A program made the position numbers and the translations under genes. Shown in pieces: positions 7,800-16,255 of a DNA stretch of 64,000 nucleotides. Position 1 is the first letter of the stretch. Each line of letters begins with the position of its first letter. The stretch lies in assembly GCF_014873875.1 (NCBI RefSeq), contig NZ_JADBEM010000001.1, forward strand, positions 3,348,001 through 3,412,000. The letters run 5' to 3'. Below the pieces are notes generated by a model. That model made no database searches. It was not told the DNA's origin and was given only the letters and a program-made list of their open reading frames with translations. This stretch comes from Actinopolymorpha pittospori (lineage in GTDB: Bacteria > Actinomycetota > Actinomycetes > Propionibacteriales > Actinopolymorphaceae).

Positions 7800-9076
7800 C
7801 CAGAGCGGGCATGGCCCGGACCCGGCGCCCCTACACCTGGCCGCCGCTACGGGCCTACAACGTGCTCGCGGACCGGGTGCCCCGGCTGGCTAGGTCGCTC
7901 GGCACCGTGCCGGAGCTGCACGCCGAGGCGCTGGCGGCGGCCGGTCCGGCTACCGGTCCGGCCCCGGACGGGTCGGAGGCGTTCGGGTCGGCGGCGTTCG
8001 GCGACCCGAGCTACCTGGCCGGTCTCGAGGCGTTCCGTGCGGCGCTGTCGGAGGAAGCCGACCTGTCACCGGCGGGCCGGTTCTTCGCCCGGGGCGCGAT
8101 CGTCTCCGCCCTGACGAACCGGGTGCTGGTCCAGCGTGAGCTGGCCGAGGACCCGGGACTGCTCCGTCGCCCGGTCGGACCCGCGATGGTCGTGCTGGGC
8201 CTGCCCCGCAGCGGGACGACCCTGCTGCAGCACCTGCTGTCCCTGGACCCCGCCAACCGCTCGCTGCGGCAGTGGGAGGCGAACCGGCCCGCACCGGCGC
8301 CGGTGGTCGGCGCGGAGTCGTCCGACCCCCGGGTCCAGGCGGCGGAGCGGGCCACCCGGGTACTGGACCGGATCGCGCCGGCCGCCCGGACGCTGCACCC
8401 GACCGGGCCGCGGTTGCCCTGCGAGTGCGTCACGCTGTTCGCGAACAGCTTCGCCAGCCTGGAGTTCAGTGCCATCTACCAGGTGCCGTCGTACACCTCG
8501 TGGTGTCTCGGCACCGACATGCGTCCGCACTACGCCTACTACGTGACCCAGCTGCAGGTGCTGGGCCGGCACGATCGCCGGGACCGGTGGGCGCTGAAGT
8601 CGCCCGCCCACCTGTTCTGGGTGGACGAGCTCGCGCACGCTCTGCCCGAGGCGACGTTGATCCAGCTGCACCGGGATCCGACCGAGGTGCTGGGTTCCTA
8701 CTGCAGCCTGGCCGCGGTCCTCGCGGCCACCAACGCCCGGCACGTGGACCGCGCGGCGATCGGCGGTTTCTGGGTGCGGACCTGGGTGGAGGGTGTCCGC
8801 CGCGCGCGACGGGCCCGGCTCACCCTGCCCGCGGACAGGGTTCACGACGTCCGGTACACGGATCTGGTCGCCGATCCGGTCGGCTGCGTCGCGCGGATCT
8901 ACGACGCCTGCGGGATCCCGTTCAGCGGCCGGTTCGAAACCGCCATCCGGAGCTACCTGGACGGGGAGGGACGGCACGGCACCGGCCGGCACGGCTACTC
9001 CCTGGAGGACTTCGGACTTGACCCGCGCGACGTGCTGGCACAGTTCGAGGAGGCCGGTCATGTGCTGTGGCAGTGA
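7796..9076 (+). CDS. PAPS-dependent sulfotransferase
   Basis: The protein has 426 residues. The 5'-phosphosulfate loop 'VVLGLPRSGTTLLQHLL' lies at about residues 132-148, and the 3'-phosphate site 'LIQLHRDPTEVLGSYCSL' lies mid-protein after 'WALKSPAHLFW'. This is the usual order in the bacterial Sulfotransfer_3/Stf families. About 130 residues precede the loop, longer than in minimal sulfotransferases and like the Stf proteins that sulfate glycolipids and trehalose in mycobacteria. ATGA overlap with the MaoC gene places it in the operon. It probably sulfates the glycan or lipid product. Acceptor identity is unknown. PAPS synthesis genes are not in the window. Confidence 0.88.
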   Translation: MTRAGMARTRRPYTWPPLRAYNVLADRVPRLARSLGTVPELHAEALAAAGPATGPAPDGSEAFGSAAFGDPSYLAGLEAFRAALSEEADLSPAGRFFARGAIVSALTNRVLVQRELAEDPGLLRRPVGPAMVVLGLPRSGTTLLQHLLSLDPANRSLRQWEANRPAPAPVVGAESSDPRVQAAERATRVLDRIAPAARTLHPTGPRLPCECVTLFANSFASLEFSAIYQVPSYTSWCLGTDMRPHYAYYVTQLQVLGRHDRRDRWALKSPAHLFWVDELAHALPEATLIQLHRDPTEVLGSYCSLAAVLAATNARHVDRAAIGGFWVRTWVEGVRRARRARLTLPADRVHDVRYTDLVADPVGCVARIYDACGIPFSGRFETAIRSYLDGEGRHGTGRHGYSLEDFGLDPRDVLAQFEEAGHVLWQ

Positions 9077-9115
9077 AGGCGTGACGGTACGCCGGGCCCG
9101 GTCGGGACGGTCCCG

Positions 9116-10273
9116 ATGAAGGTGGCCATCGACGCGTCGTTCCTGGGTGAGGCCCGTGGCGGCGACGAGACCTTCCTGCGCGGCCTGATGGCGGGGCTCG
9201 CACTGCGGGCCGACCCGGCCGACCGCTTCGAGGTGTTCACCGCCGACGGAGCGCTGCCGGCCGAGGTCGCGACGGCACCAGGTTTCACCGCCTCGCGGAT
9301 GCGGCCCCGACCCGGGCCGTGGCACTTCGTCCAGACCCTGCCCGCGCAGCTGCGCCGGGCCCGGCCGGACCTGTTGGTCACGGTCACCCACGCGCCCATC
9401 GGCGGCCCGATCCCGGCGGCCCTGACCATCGGTGACCTGTCCTTCGAGCACCGTCCCCGGGACTACCCCCTGGTGACCGCGCTCCGGCTGCGCACGCTGG
9501 TCCGGCGCCATGCGCGCAGTGCGGCCGTGGTGCTGGTGCCGAGCGAGTACACCCGGGCGGACGTGGTGGCCAGCTACGGTGTGGCCCCCGAAGCGGTCCG
9601 GGTCGTGCCGAACCAGGTGGCGGCACCACCACGACTCGATGCCCGCGCGACGGCCGAGGCGGACTCGTGGTTGGCGTCCAGCGGGGTGCGCCCCCCCTTC
9701 CTGCTGTATCTGGGCAACCTGCACCCGCGCAAGAACGTGCCGCTGCTGATCCGTTCGTTCCTGCGGGCCCAGCGGGCGAACCCGGACCTGCGCGGGCACC
9801 GGCTCGTGATCGCTGGGCGGCGCTGGTTCCGCGGCGACGCCGAGCAGGAGGCCGCCGCGGGCAGCGACCAGGTGGTCTTCCTCGGCCGGGTCAGCGACGC
9901 GGTTCGCTCGCGGCTGCTCGGCAGCGCGGAGGCCGTCGCGTACGTCTCGCTGTTCGAGGGTTTCGGCCTGCCGCCGCTGGAGGCCATGGCGCACGGAACC
10001 CCGGTGCTGACCTCGCAGGTGACGTCGCTGCCCGAGGTCTGCGGGGACGCGGCTCTCCTGGTCGATCCGCTCGACGGGGAGGCCGTGACCGCCGGCCTGA
10101 CGCGGATCCTGACCGATGCCGCGCTGCGGGAACAGCTGCGTGTGGCCGGGCCGCGCCGGGCCGCCGGGTTCGACATCGACCGGGTCGGAGCGGCGGCGGT
10201 CGACGCGCTGCGGTGGGGGTTGGCCCGCGGCCGCGGGTCCGCCGGTGCCGAACGACCGGTCCGGAGCACGTGA
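9116..10273 (+). CDS. GT4-family glycosyltransferase
   Basis: This is a GT-B fold glycosyltransferase of 385 residues. The C-terminal nucleotide-sugar domain is clear: 'PPFLLYLGNLHPRKNV', 'LVIAGRRWF', 'VVFLGRVSDAVRSRLLG' and the E-x7-E type segment 'SLFEGFGLPPLEAMAHGTPVLTS', then 'GDAALLVDPLDGEAV'. The N-terminal acceptor domain contains 'VLVPSEYTRADVV'. This pattern is typical of family 4 mannosyl/rhamnosyl transferases. The gene starts at ATG 9116, 39 bases after the sulfotransferase stop. It is the second glycosyltransferase of the locus. The linkage and donor cannot be told from sequence. Confidence 0.9.
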   Translation: MKVAIDASFLGEARGGDETFLRGLMAGLALRADPADRFEVFTADGALPAEVATAPGFTASRMRPRPGPWHFVQTLPAQLRRARPDLLVTVTHAPIGGPIPAALTIGDLSFEHRPRDYPLVTALRLRTLVRRHARSAAVVLVPSEYTRADVVASYGVAPEAVRVVPNQVAAPPRLDARATAEADSWLASSGVRPPFLLYLGNLHPRKNVPLLIRSFLRAQRANPDLRGHRLVIAGRRWFRGDAEQEAAAGSDQVVFLGRVSDAVRSRLLGSAEAVAYVSLFEGFGLPPLEAMAHGTPVLTSQVTSLPEVCGDAALLVDPLDGEAVTAGLTRILTDAALREQLRVAGPRRAAGFDIDRVGAAAVDALRWGLARGRGSAGAERPVRST

Positions 10274-10313
10274 CGGTGTGGGTCTCGACCGTTCAAGGAG
10301 AGGGGAGAACAGC

Positions 10314-10970
10314 ATGAGGAACTCACGCGGCGACGCTTCGCCAGGGCTGCTGGGGACGATCCGGGCCGATCTGGCCGCCATGGCCAGGCTCAAGGGCAGG
10401 CCGAAGCTCACGGCGGGGGCCGCGGTCGACGTGCTGGCGTTGCCCGGGACCTGGGCGGTGCTGACGTTCCGGCTGGCGTCCTTCTGCCACCGCTCCCACC
10501 TGCGCCCGTTCTCCCGGATGCTCTACTTCCTCAACGTCGTGTTGTACGGCGCCGACCTCGCCCCCGGTGCGCGGGTCGGGCCGGGGCTGGCGATCCCGCA
10601 CCCGGTCGGTTGTGGCTGGGGCAGTGGCCTGACCGTGGGCCGGAACGTGATCATGACCGGCGCGGCCCGGTTCGGTACGGCCGCGGCGCAGGACGAGGCC
10701 CGGATGGGGCAGCCGACGATCGGTGACGACGTGATCCTGCTGGACGGAGCCAAGGCGATGGGCCCGGTGCGGATCGGCGACCGGGCGGTGGTCGCCGCCA
10801 ACGCCCTGGTGCTGCACGACGTCCCGCCGGACGCGATCGTGGTGGGCCAGCCGGCGCGCGTGGTCAAGATGCGCCACGAACGCAAGGCCTTCGCGGGCGA
10901 GAATGGTGTCGTGTCCGACGCCGAGCGGGCAGTCGCGGAGGCCGGGCAAACCGTTGGAGAGGGTGGATGA
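10314..10970 (+). CDS. Serine O-acetyltransferase-like hexapeptide transferase
   Basis: The ATG at 10314 follows an AGGGGAGA ribosome site. The product has 218 residues. Its C-terminal half is a left-handed beta-helix of hexapeptide repeats ('IPHPVGCGWGSGLTVGRNVIMTG', broken by 'PTIGDDVILLDGAKAMGPVRIGDRAVVAANALV') ending in 'VVGQPARVV', the typical closing motif of CysE-type acetyltransferases. The N-terminal helical part is shorter than in CysE. In polysaccharide clusters, proteins of this type O- or N-acetylate sugars rather than serine, and that is the more likely job here. The 3' end overlaps the next gene as ATGA. Confidence 0.85.
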   Translation: MRNSRGDASPGLLGTIRADLAAMARLKGRPKLTAGAAVDVLALPGTWAVLTFRLASFCHRSHLRPFSRMLYFLNVVLYGADLAPGARVGPGLAIPHPVGCGWGSGLTVGRNVIMTGAARFGTAAAQDEARMGQPTIGDDVILLDGAKAMGPVRIGDRAVVAANALVLHDVPPDAIVVGQPARVVKMRHERKAFAGENGVVSDAERAVAEAGQTVGEGG

Positions 10971-11983
10971 GCGAGCAGGCGAGGAGAGCCGGGCCGAGAC
11001 GGTGGGGGTACGCGCTCGGCCTGATGGTGCTGGCGCCCTTCCTCGCCGAGACCGTCGCCTCGTCCAACACTCCTGCCGTGGTCTTCCCGCTCGTGCTGCC
11101 GATCTTCCTGGTGGTCTACGGCATGCCCGCGCTGCTGGTCCGCGAGCTCTGGGTCCGCCGCCGGATCGGCTGGCCGGGAGTCCTGGTGCTGGGGCTGGCC
11201 TACACGCTGCTGAACGAGGGGCTGGTCGCGGCGACCTGGTTCAAGCTCGCCCCGGAGTCGGGCAAGGTGCTCGTGTTCACCGCGTCGCAGGCGCTGAACG
11301 CCGCCGGGGTCAACTGGGCGGTGGCCGTGGGCCTGGTCGTCTTCCACACCGTGTACAGCGTCGTGCTGCCGTGGGTCCTGGCCGAGGTGTGGGCGAAGCC
11401 GGTACGCGGCGTGCCCTGGCTGCGCCGTACCGGGATCGTGGTCTGCTCGGCGCTGCTGCTCGTGGTGATGGTGGGCTCGCTGTCCCCCAAGGCGACCGCG
11501 CGGGTCTGCGCCGGTCCCGCCCTGGCCGAATGCACGGCTGGGCGCCGGTTCAGCTTTCTCGCCATTCTGGTGCTGGTCGGGCTGGCGCTGGTGCTGCCCA
11601 GGGCGCGTCCGGACGTACGCCCGGACCAGCGTCGCCCGCGGACCGTGGTGCTGATGGTGGCCGGCGTGGGCTTCGGGGTGGCCTTCCTGGTCAGCTTCTT
11701 CGTGTTCCCGCTGACCGGGCGGCCGCTCTGGAGCGTGGTCACGGCCGTGCTGCTGATCTCGGTCGCGGTCACGGCAGCCGTGCGCTGGTCGCGAGCCCCG
11801 GACTGGGACGGCCGAGCGACCGTCGCCCTGGCGGCCGGACTGCTGCTTCCCGGGATGCTCACCTCGCTGAGCAAAGTCGCCGTCGGGCAGCCGCTGGCCG
11901 CGGTCCTGGCTGCCGTGCTGTTGTGGTGGCTGGCCCGCAGGGCGGACCGGCCACCGGCCGAACTGGTACCGCCGCGCCGCTGA
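10967..11983 (+). CDS. Polytopic membrane protein of unknown function
   Basis: The protein has 338 residues and roughly nine hydrophobic segments, for example around 'GLMVLAPFLAETVA', 'VFPLVLPIFLVVYG', 'VLVLGLAYTLLNEGLVAA', 'IVVCSALLLVVMVG' and 'LAILVLVGLALVLP'. A conserved-looking 'LAYTLLNEG' lies in the third segment. No catalytic or transporter motif is recognised. It ends the run of overlapping genes and overlaps the acetyltransferase by 4 bases. A role in export or membrane assembly of the cluster product is possible from position alone. I do not recognise the family. Confidence 0.7.
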   Translation: MSEQARRAGPRRWGYALGLMVLAPFLAETVASSNTPAVVFPLVLPIFLVVYGMPALLVRELWVRRRIGWPGVLVLGLAYTLLNEGLVAATWFKLAPESGKVLVFTASQALNAAGVNWAVAVGLVVFHTVYSVVLPWVLAEVWAKPVRGVPWLRRTGIVVCSALLLVVMVGSLSPKATARVCAGPALAECTAGRRFSFLAILVLVGLALVLPRARPDVRPDQRRPRTVVLMVAGVGFGVAFLVSFFVFPLTGRPLWSVVTAVLLISVAVTAAVRWSRAPDWDGRATVALAAGLLLPGMLTSLSKVAVGQPLAAVLAAVLLWWLARRADRPPAELVPPRR

Positions 11984-12039
11984 CGGTGGCCACGGACGGA
12001 CGCTTGCTTCCTTCACGGCCTGATCGCAACGATGAGGGC

Positions 12040-13011
12040 ATGGCCGAAGCAGTCGTCATCACGCAGCCAGGCAGGGTCGAGTTGAGCGAGGTCGCGCTAC
12101 CCGACCTCGGGCCTGGTCAGCTCCGGCTGCGCACGCGGGTCTCGCTCATCAGTACGGGCACCGAGGGCATCGTCTACACCGGCCGGTTCGCGCCCGGAAC
12201 GCACTGGGACCAGTGGTTCAGTTACCCCCATCGGCCCGGGTACTCGCTCGTGGGCGAGGTCAGTGACGTCGGCCGGGATGTCACCGGCGCCTTCCGTCCA
12301 GGTGACCGAGTGGTGGCACTCCTCGGCCATGCGTCGCATCATGTCGCGGACGCCAACCTGTGCACGCTGGTGCCGGACGACGTTTCGGACGAGGACGCGG
12401 CGTGGTTCGCGCTGGCGAAGGTCGGCTTCGTCGGCATGGAAGCGGCACACGCACGCGTGGGTAGCTCCGCCCTGGTGATCGGGGTGGGCCCGGTCGGCCA
12501 GATGGCCGTGCGCTGGCTGGCGGCATCGGGCGCGGCCGAGGTGACGGTGGCCCACCGCAGTGGTGGGTTTCGGCTCGACCTCGCCCGGGCAGGCGGAGCC
12601 ACGGCGGCCCTGCAGGACGACCTGGCCGACGGCCTGCCGGGACTTCCCGCACCGGCCGCCGTCATCGACTGCACCGGCAACCCGGACGTCCTCACCCGTG
12701 CGCTGGCCGCTGTGGCCGACCATGGCCGGGTGGTCATCCTCGGCGACGTGGGCGATCCCTCCCAGCAGCGGCTCAGCCACGATCTGATCGTTCGTGGCCT
12801 CACGGTGGTGGGCGCACACGGCCGCCACCTCCTGGGCGAGCGTGAACACGACATTCGCCGGTTGTTCTTCCGCCTCGTGGCGTCGGGACGTTTCGCGGGG
12901 ATGAGCGGCCTCGTCACGCACAAGTTCACGCCCCACGAGTGCGCCGAAGCGTACGCACTCCTCGATGCCGGCCGCTCCGACACCATGGGCGTGATCTTCG
13001 ACTGGCAGTGA
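12040..13011 (+). CDS. Medium-chain zinc-type alcohol dehydrogenase family protein
   Basis: From ATG 12040 the product has 323 residues with the MDR layout. A GroES-like N-terminal domain shows 'LRTRVSLISTGTEG' and 'RPGYSLVGEVSDVG', and a Rossmann domain shows 'ALVIGVGPVGQMAVRWLAASGA'. 'AAVIDCTGNPDVL' and 'GRVVILGDVG' are family strands. The usual catalytic Cys of zinc enzymes near the N-terminus is replaced in 'ISTGTEG', as in the bacteriochlorophyllide/threonine-dehydrogenase-like branch that carries the same sequence. Zinc binding is therefore uncertain. The gene follows the glycan operon by 56 bases and could be cotranscribed, but its own weak ribosome site leaves this open. Substrate unknown. 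Confidence 0.82.
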   Translation: MAEAVVITQPGRVELSEVALPDLGPGQLRLRTRVSLISTGTEGIVYTGRFAPGTHWDQWFSYPHRPGYSLVGEVSDVGRDVTGAFRPGDRVVALLGHASHHVADANLCTLVPDDVSDEDAAWFALAKVGFVGMEAAHARVGSSALVIGVGPVGQMAVRWLAASGAAEVTVAHRSGGFRLDLARAGGATAALQDDLADGLPGLPAPAAVIDCTGNPDVLTRALAAVADHGRVVILGDVGDPSQQRLSHDLIVRGLTVVGAHGRHLLGEREHDIRRLFFRLVASGRFAGMSGLVTHKFTPHECAEAYALLDAGRSDTMGVIFDWQ

Positions 13012-13273
13012 GTTCGGAGCTTGTCCTCGGGCCACCCGCCGTCGCTTTCCGAAATCGCCGGAGACGTGCGGGTTGGGATGCTCGTCCCAGCCTGTCGGCA
13101 TTCGGCGGCGAGGTGGAGAGGCAGTTGTGAGGCGAGCACTGGGTGCGCGCGCCTTTCCTCACCCGAGGCCCATGCCTTCAAGGTATCGAGCGGTGCGGTA
13201 ATAGTTCTGGACACGTTCCAGTGTGGAGTGCAGGCTGATTGCGAGTGGAGAGAGGTAATTCCGAGGAGATCAC

Positions 13274-14356
13274 ATGGTCGGGACCGAACGCGAATCGCAC
13301 CGTCGCGAGGAGCGCTGGCTGAAAACCACTGTGGAGATCACTCAGGTTCTGGCCCAGGAAGTTCACCTCCAGAAGGTTTTGGACCTCACCGCGCGGCGAA
13401 TTCACGAAGCGTCCGGGGCCGACTGTGTCCACATTGGAATCACCACTCCTGGTCATGCGGAAGGCGTTGCTTATCTTCAGGCCGTCGAAGGCCCCTGGAT
13501 CGAGCACCTCAACGGACGGATGACGACCGTCCAGGGGCTCGCCGAGAGAGTCACGGACTCCGGTGAGGGAATCGTCAGCCCACGAATAACCACAGAACCC
13601 GACTTCGACCCGCCGCCGGAGTTGGCCGCGGCGATGTCGGACGTCGGACTGGGTATGTACCTGCCACTTTCGGTGGCAGGAAACGTCTTCGGCGCGCTCG
13701 TGGCGGGCTGGCGCCGCGGTTCTCCTCATGCGGACCTCGCGGCGCGGGAAGTGCAGTTGATCGAGATGGTCACCGGTCAGGCCGCACTTGCCCTCGAACA
13801 GGCCCGGTCCCACAGTGTGATTTCGGAGGACCGCGCCAGGATCGCCGAGGAGTTGAGGGACGACGCACTCGCCCGGCTCCTCGCGGTCGGAACTCGGCTG
13901 CGGGACGTGTCCCGCCTTGCCGCCCAGCCAGAGATACACCGGCGACTGGCCGACGTCATTGCTCAACTGGACGAGGCGACCCGCCGGACGCATGCCTCGA
14001 TCTCCTCGCTGGTGCACAGCGAGTCCCCGAGCGGCCCCTTGGTCATCGACGAGTTGTTGAAGGAGGTCGGCGCCGCTCGAAGCGCTGTCGGGACGACACC
14101 GAAAATCGCTGTCCACGGCGCGTTGGACTGCAAGCTGGCCCCTGACTCGCGACGTGAACTCGTCCTGGCGGTCCGGAGATGCCTTGCCGAAGCCGCCACC
14201 CGGGACGACCCGTCCGCGGTCGAGATCACTGTCGTCCTGGGAGCGGACCAACCTGCCCTGATCGTCGGGGACGGCAAGGATGTACGCCGACCCACACGAG
14301 GAAGCAGCGCGCTCACCCGACCCGACCGCTGTGTTAGCGTTCCTGGGCGGTTGTGA
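13274..14356 (+). CDS. GAF-domain protein with degenerate histidine-kinase core (DevS/NarL-type)
   Basis: The protein has 360 residues. Residues about 20-180 form a GAF domain like those of DevS-type sensors ('VLDLTARRIHEASGADCVHIGI', split here, and 'LGMYLPLSVAGNVFGALV'). The following region aligns with the HisKA_3 dimerisation helix, but the phosphoacceptor His of the usual 'RDLHD' is Arg195 in 'AEELRDDALARLLAVG'. The ATPase region (about 290-345) lacks the N-box Asn (Glu306 instead) and keeps only a remnant 'VGDGKD' of the G1 box, with no G2 box. It is therefore probably a non-catalytic relative that signals by binding. The start ATG follows GAGGAG. An APH-fold kinase gene begins 16 bases downstream and is probably cotranscribed. 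Confidence 0.8.
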   Translation: MVGTERESHRREERWLKTTVEITQVLAQEVHLQKVLDLTARRIHEASGADCVHIGITTPGHAEGVAYLQAVEGPWIEHLNGRMTTVQGLAERVTDSGEGIVSPRITTEPDFDPPPELAAAMSDVGLGMYLPLSVAGNVFGALVAGWRRGSPHADLAAREVQLIEMVTGQAALALEQARSHSVISEDRARIAEELRDDALARLLAVGTRLRDVSRLAAQPEIHRRLADVIAQLDEATRRTHASISSLVHSESPSGPLVIDELLKEVGAARSAVGTTPKIAVHGALDCKLAPDSRRELVLAVRRCLAEAATRDDPSAVEITVVLGADQPALIVGDGKDVRRPTRGSSALTRPDRCVSVPGRL

Positions 14357-14371
14357 TGACGCGTCGGGAGC

Positions 14372-15310
14372 ATGCGCATGGCCTCAGTCCCGGACGGTGT
14401 GCGGTCGACCTCTCCGGCCGCGCTTGGCGAGCGTCTCGAACGCGCCCTCGGCCAGCCGGTGCGAGAGTGGGTCGAACCCGATACGGGATTGTCGGCGGCC
14501 GCCCGTTACTCGGTCACGCTGGGAGACCGCAGCCGCGTCTTCGTCAAGGCCGCCACCGACGAACAGACTGAGCGCTGGCTCCGCACCGAGTACCTCGCAC
14601 TCCAACACGTTCCCGAACGGTTCGTCCCGGGTGTCCTCGCCTGGCTCGACGAACCCGGCTGCTTTCCCGTCCTCGTCGTCGAAGACCTGCGCAGGGCGCA
14701 CTGGCCGGCCAGTCACCAGGGCGTGGACTGGCGGGCGGGCGACATCGACCGCGTGCTCACCACGGTGTCGGACCTGTCCCGCGTTCAGGCGCCACCGGGG
14801 TTCGTTCCCTCACGGCAGGGCCCTGCGCACTGGCCGGCGTTCGTGCGCGAAGGCCCGGACCGTGACGCGTTCCTCGACCTGGGGCTGTGTTCGGCGGCGT
14901 GGCTCACTGATGCCGCCCACCTGCTCGTGAAAGCCGAGGCGAGCCTCGACGACAGTGGCGACCGGCTGGTTCACGGAGACCTGCGCAGCGACAACATCTG
15001 CATCGACGCCGAACGAGTGGTCTTCGTGGACTGGAGCACCGCCTCGCGCGGCCACGCGGAGCATGATCTGGCCCACCTGCTCCCGACCCTGCACCTCGAG
15101 GGCGGTCCCGTCCCCTTCGACGTGCTGCCCGCCGGTCGCGGGTGGGCGGCCGCGGGCTGCGCCTCACTCGCCAGACGCGTTCTCGACGAACGTGCGTTGC
15201 CGCCGTGGCTCGCCAGGGTGTTCGTCCGGTTGATCGCGATCGACCTGTCGTGGGCCGCGTCGTGTCTGGGCCTCCCGCGTCCGGACGGCATCGACTGGCA
15301 GGCGATCTGA
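14372..15310 (+). CDS. Aminoglycoside phosphotransferase (APH)-fold kinase
   Basis: This is a 312-residue protein of the APH/choline kinase superfamily. The catalytic loop 'RLVHGDLRSDNICID' has the Asp and Asn of the Brenner motif, and 'VVFVDWSTASRGHAEHDLA' supplies the metal-binding Asp. The N-lobe shows 'SRVFVKAATDEQTERWLRTEY' with the probable ATP-contacting Lys and Glu. Substrate is not predictable. Members phosphorylate antibiotics, sugars or small metabolites. Two ATGs, at 14372 and 14378, are both possible starts. The gene follows the GAF gene closely. Its last 147 bases are overlapped by the oppositely transcribed PP2C-like gene. Confidence 0.85.
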   Translation: MRMASVPDGVRSTSPAALGERLERALGQPVREWVEPDTGLSAAARYSVTLGDRSRVFVKAATDEQTERWLRTEYLALQHVPERFVPGVLAWLDEPGCFPVLVVEDLRRAHWPASHQGVDWRAGDIDRVLTTVSDLSRVQAPPGFVPSRQGPAHWPAFVREGPDRDAFLDLGLCSAAWLTDAAHLLVKAEASLDDSGDRLVHGDLRSDNICIDAERVVFVDWSTASRGHAEHDLAHLLPTLHLEGGPVPFDVLPAGRGWAAAGCASLARRVLDERALPPWLARVFVRLIAIDLSWAASCLGLPRPDGIDWQAI

Positions 15311-16126
15311 ACGCGGTGAACGTGTGCAGTGCGCGACGGTGGCGTCGTCAGGGATCAGCGCGTCGGGGTCTTGGGCGGTGCGCGCTTCGGTCCGCCGGAC
15401 GCGCCGGATGATCTCGGCCGGCCCGTTGGCGACCAGCAGGTCCACGACGCCGGGCCAGTCGGTGAGGCCGTACGGGCTGACGATACGGCTGGCGCCGTTG
15501 CTGAGCAGCGCGACGCTGTTCAGGTCATCGAGGGGTCGGCTGCCGGTCAGCGCTTCCTCCGCCGCGTGCGGATCGTCCTTGGCGATCCAGTAACCGCCCG
15601 GCTGGTTCCGGCGAGCCCGCAGCGCGTCCACGCAGGAGTCCCGGACACGGTCGTACTCCGGCGTTCCCCGGACGACGCCGTCCAGGGCCGCCGTGCAGGT
15701 CCGCCTGGTGGTGACCTCACGTTCGTCGGTGAGGACCCGCGGGCCATCGTCGAGTTGGTCGAGGAGGAGGAAGGAGTCCGCGAGCAGGAGATAGTCCAGG
15801 CGGCCCTGGTGGGCGCGGACCATCGCCACGGTCGCCTGTGGGCTGCTGGGGTTGGTGATGTCGCAGGTGTCGCGGTGGTCGGCGGCCAGCTCGCCGATCG
15901 CGGTGGCGAGGATCGTCGCGAGGTCCTGCCCGTCGTCCCGGGAGAGCCGACCCAGCAGTGCGCCGCCGAGACGGTGGGTGTACCAGGCGACGCCGTGGGA
16001 GCAGATCGACTCGGTGTCGGGGATGCCGGCGCCGTCCAGCAGCACGACGGCGCCGGGGACAGCGCCGGCGAAGTCCTCGTTCGGTTGGCCGGCCTTACCG
16101 GCGCTGGTCGCCATGCTGATGTGCAT
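15164..16126 (-). CDS. PP2C-like serine/threonine phosphatase domain protein
   Basis: The product has 320 residues starting from an ATG with AGGAG 7 bases upstream. PP2C-type acidic motifs are visible: 'QPNEDFAGAV', 'VVLLDGAGIPD', 'DDLNSVALLSNGASRIV' and the terminal 'IPDDATVAHC'. Such proteins are small-molecule or protein phosphatase relatives common in actinomycetes. After 'DDATVAHC', where most relatives should end, the frame continues for about 56 residues of Arg-rich sequence. Most of that tail (147 bases) lies antisense over the end of the APH-fold kinase gene. The tail may be a real extension, a lost stop codon or a sequence error. Confidence 0.75.
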   Translation of the reverse strand: MHISMATSAGKAGQPNEDFAGAVPGAVVLLDGAGIPDTESICSHGVAWYTHRLGGALLGRLSRDDGQDLATILATAIGELAADHRDTCDITNPSSPQATVAMVRAHQGRLDYLLLADSFLLLDQLDDGPRVLTDEREVTTRRTCTAALDGVVRGTPEYDRVRDSCVDALRARRNQPGGYWIAKDDPHAAEEALTGSRPLDDLNSVALLSNGASRIVSPYGLTDWPGVVDLLVANGPAEIIRRVRRTEARTAQDPDALIPDDATVAHCTRSPRSDRLPVDAVRTREAQTRRGPRQVDRDQPDEHPGEPRRQRTFVENASGE

Positions 16127-16255
16127 TCATGGGCTCCTGAGTCAGTTGCCCTTCTACCCCGTGGCGGGTCCGCTGTCCATTCGCACTGTGGGCCACCGCC
16201 GTATAACTTTCCTGGAGCGAAGGGCGGGTGCCCCGGCGCGGAAGGGGAGGCAACG

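Noticed and set aside
8066..10411. Long minus-strand open frame (781 codons) across the sulfotransferase and GT4 genes
   Set aside because: It is Arg/Pro/Gly-rich, has no domain, and lies antisense to two well-supported genes. It is a high-GC codon-bias shadow.
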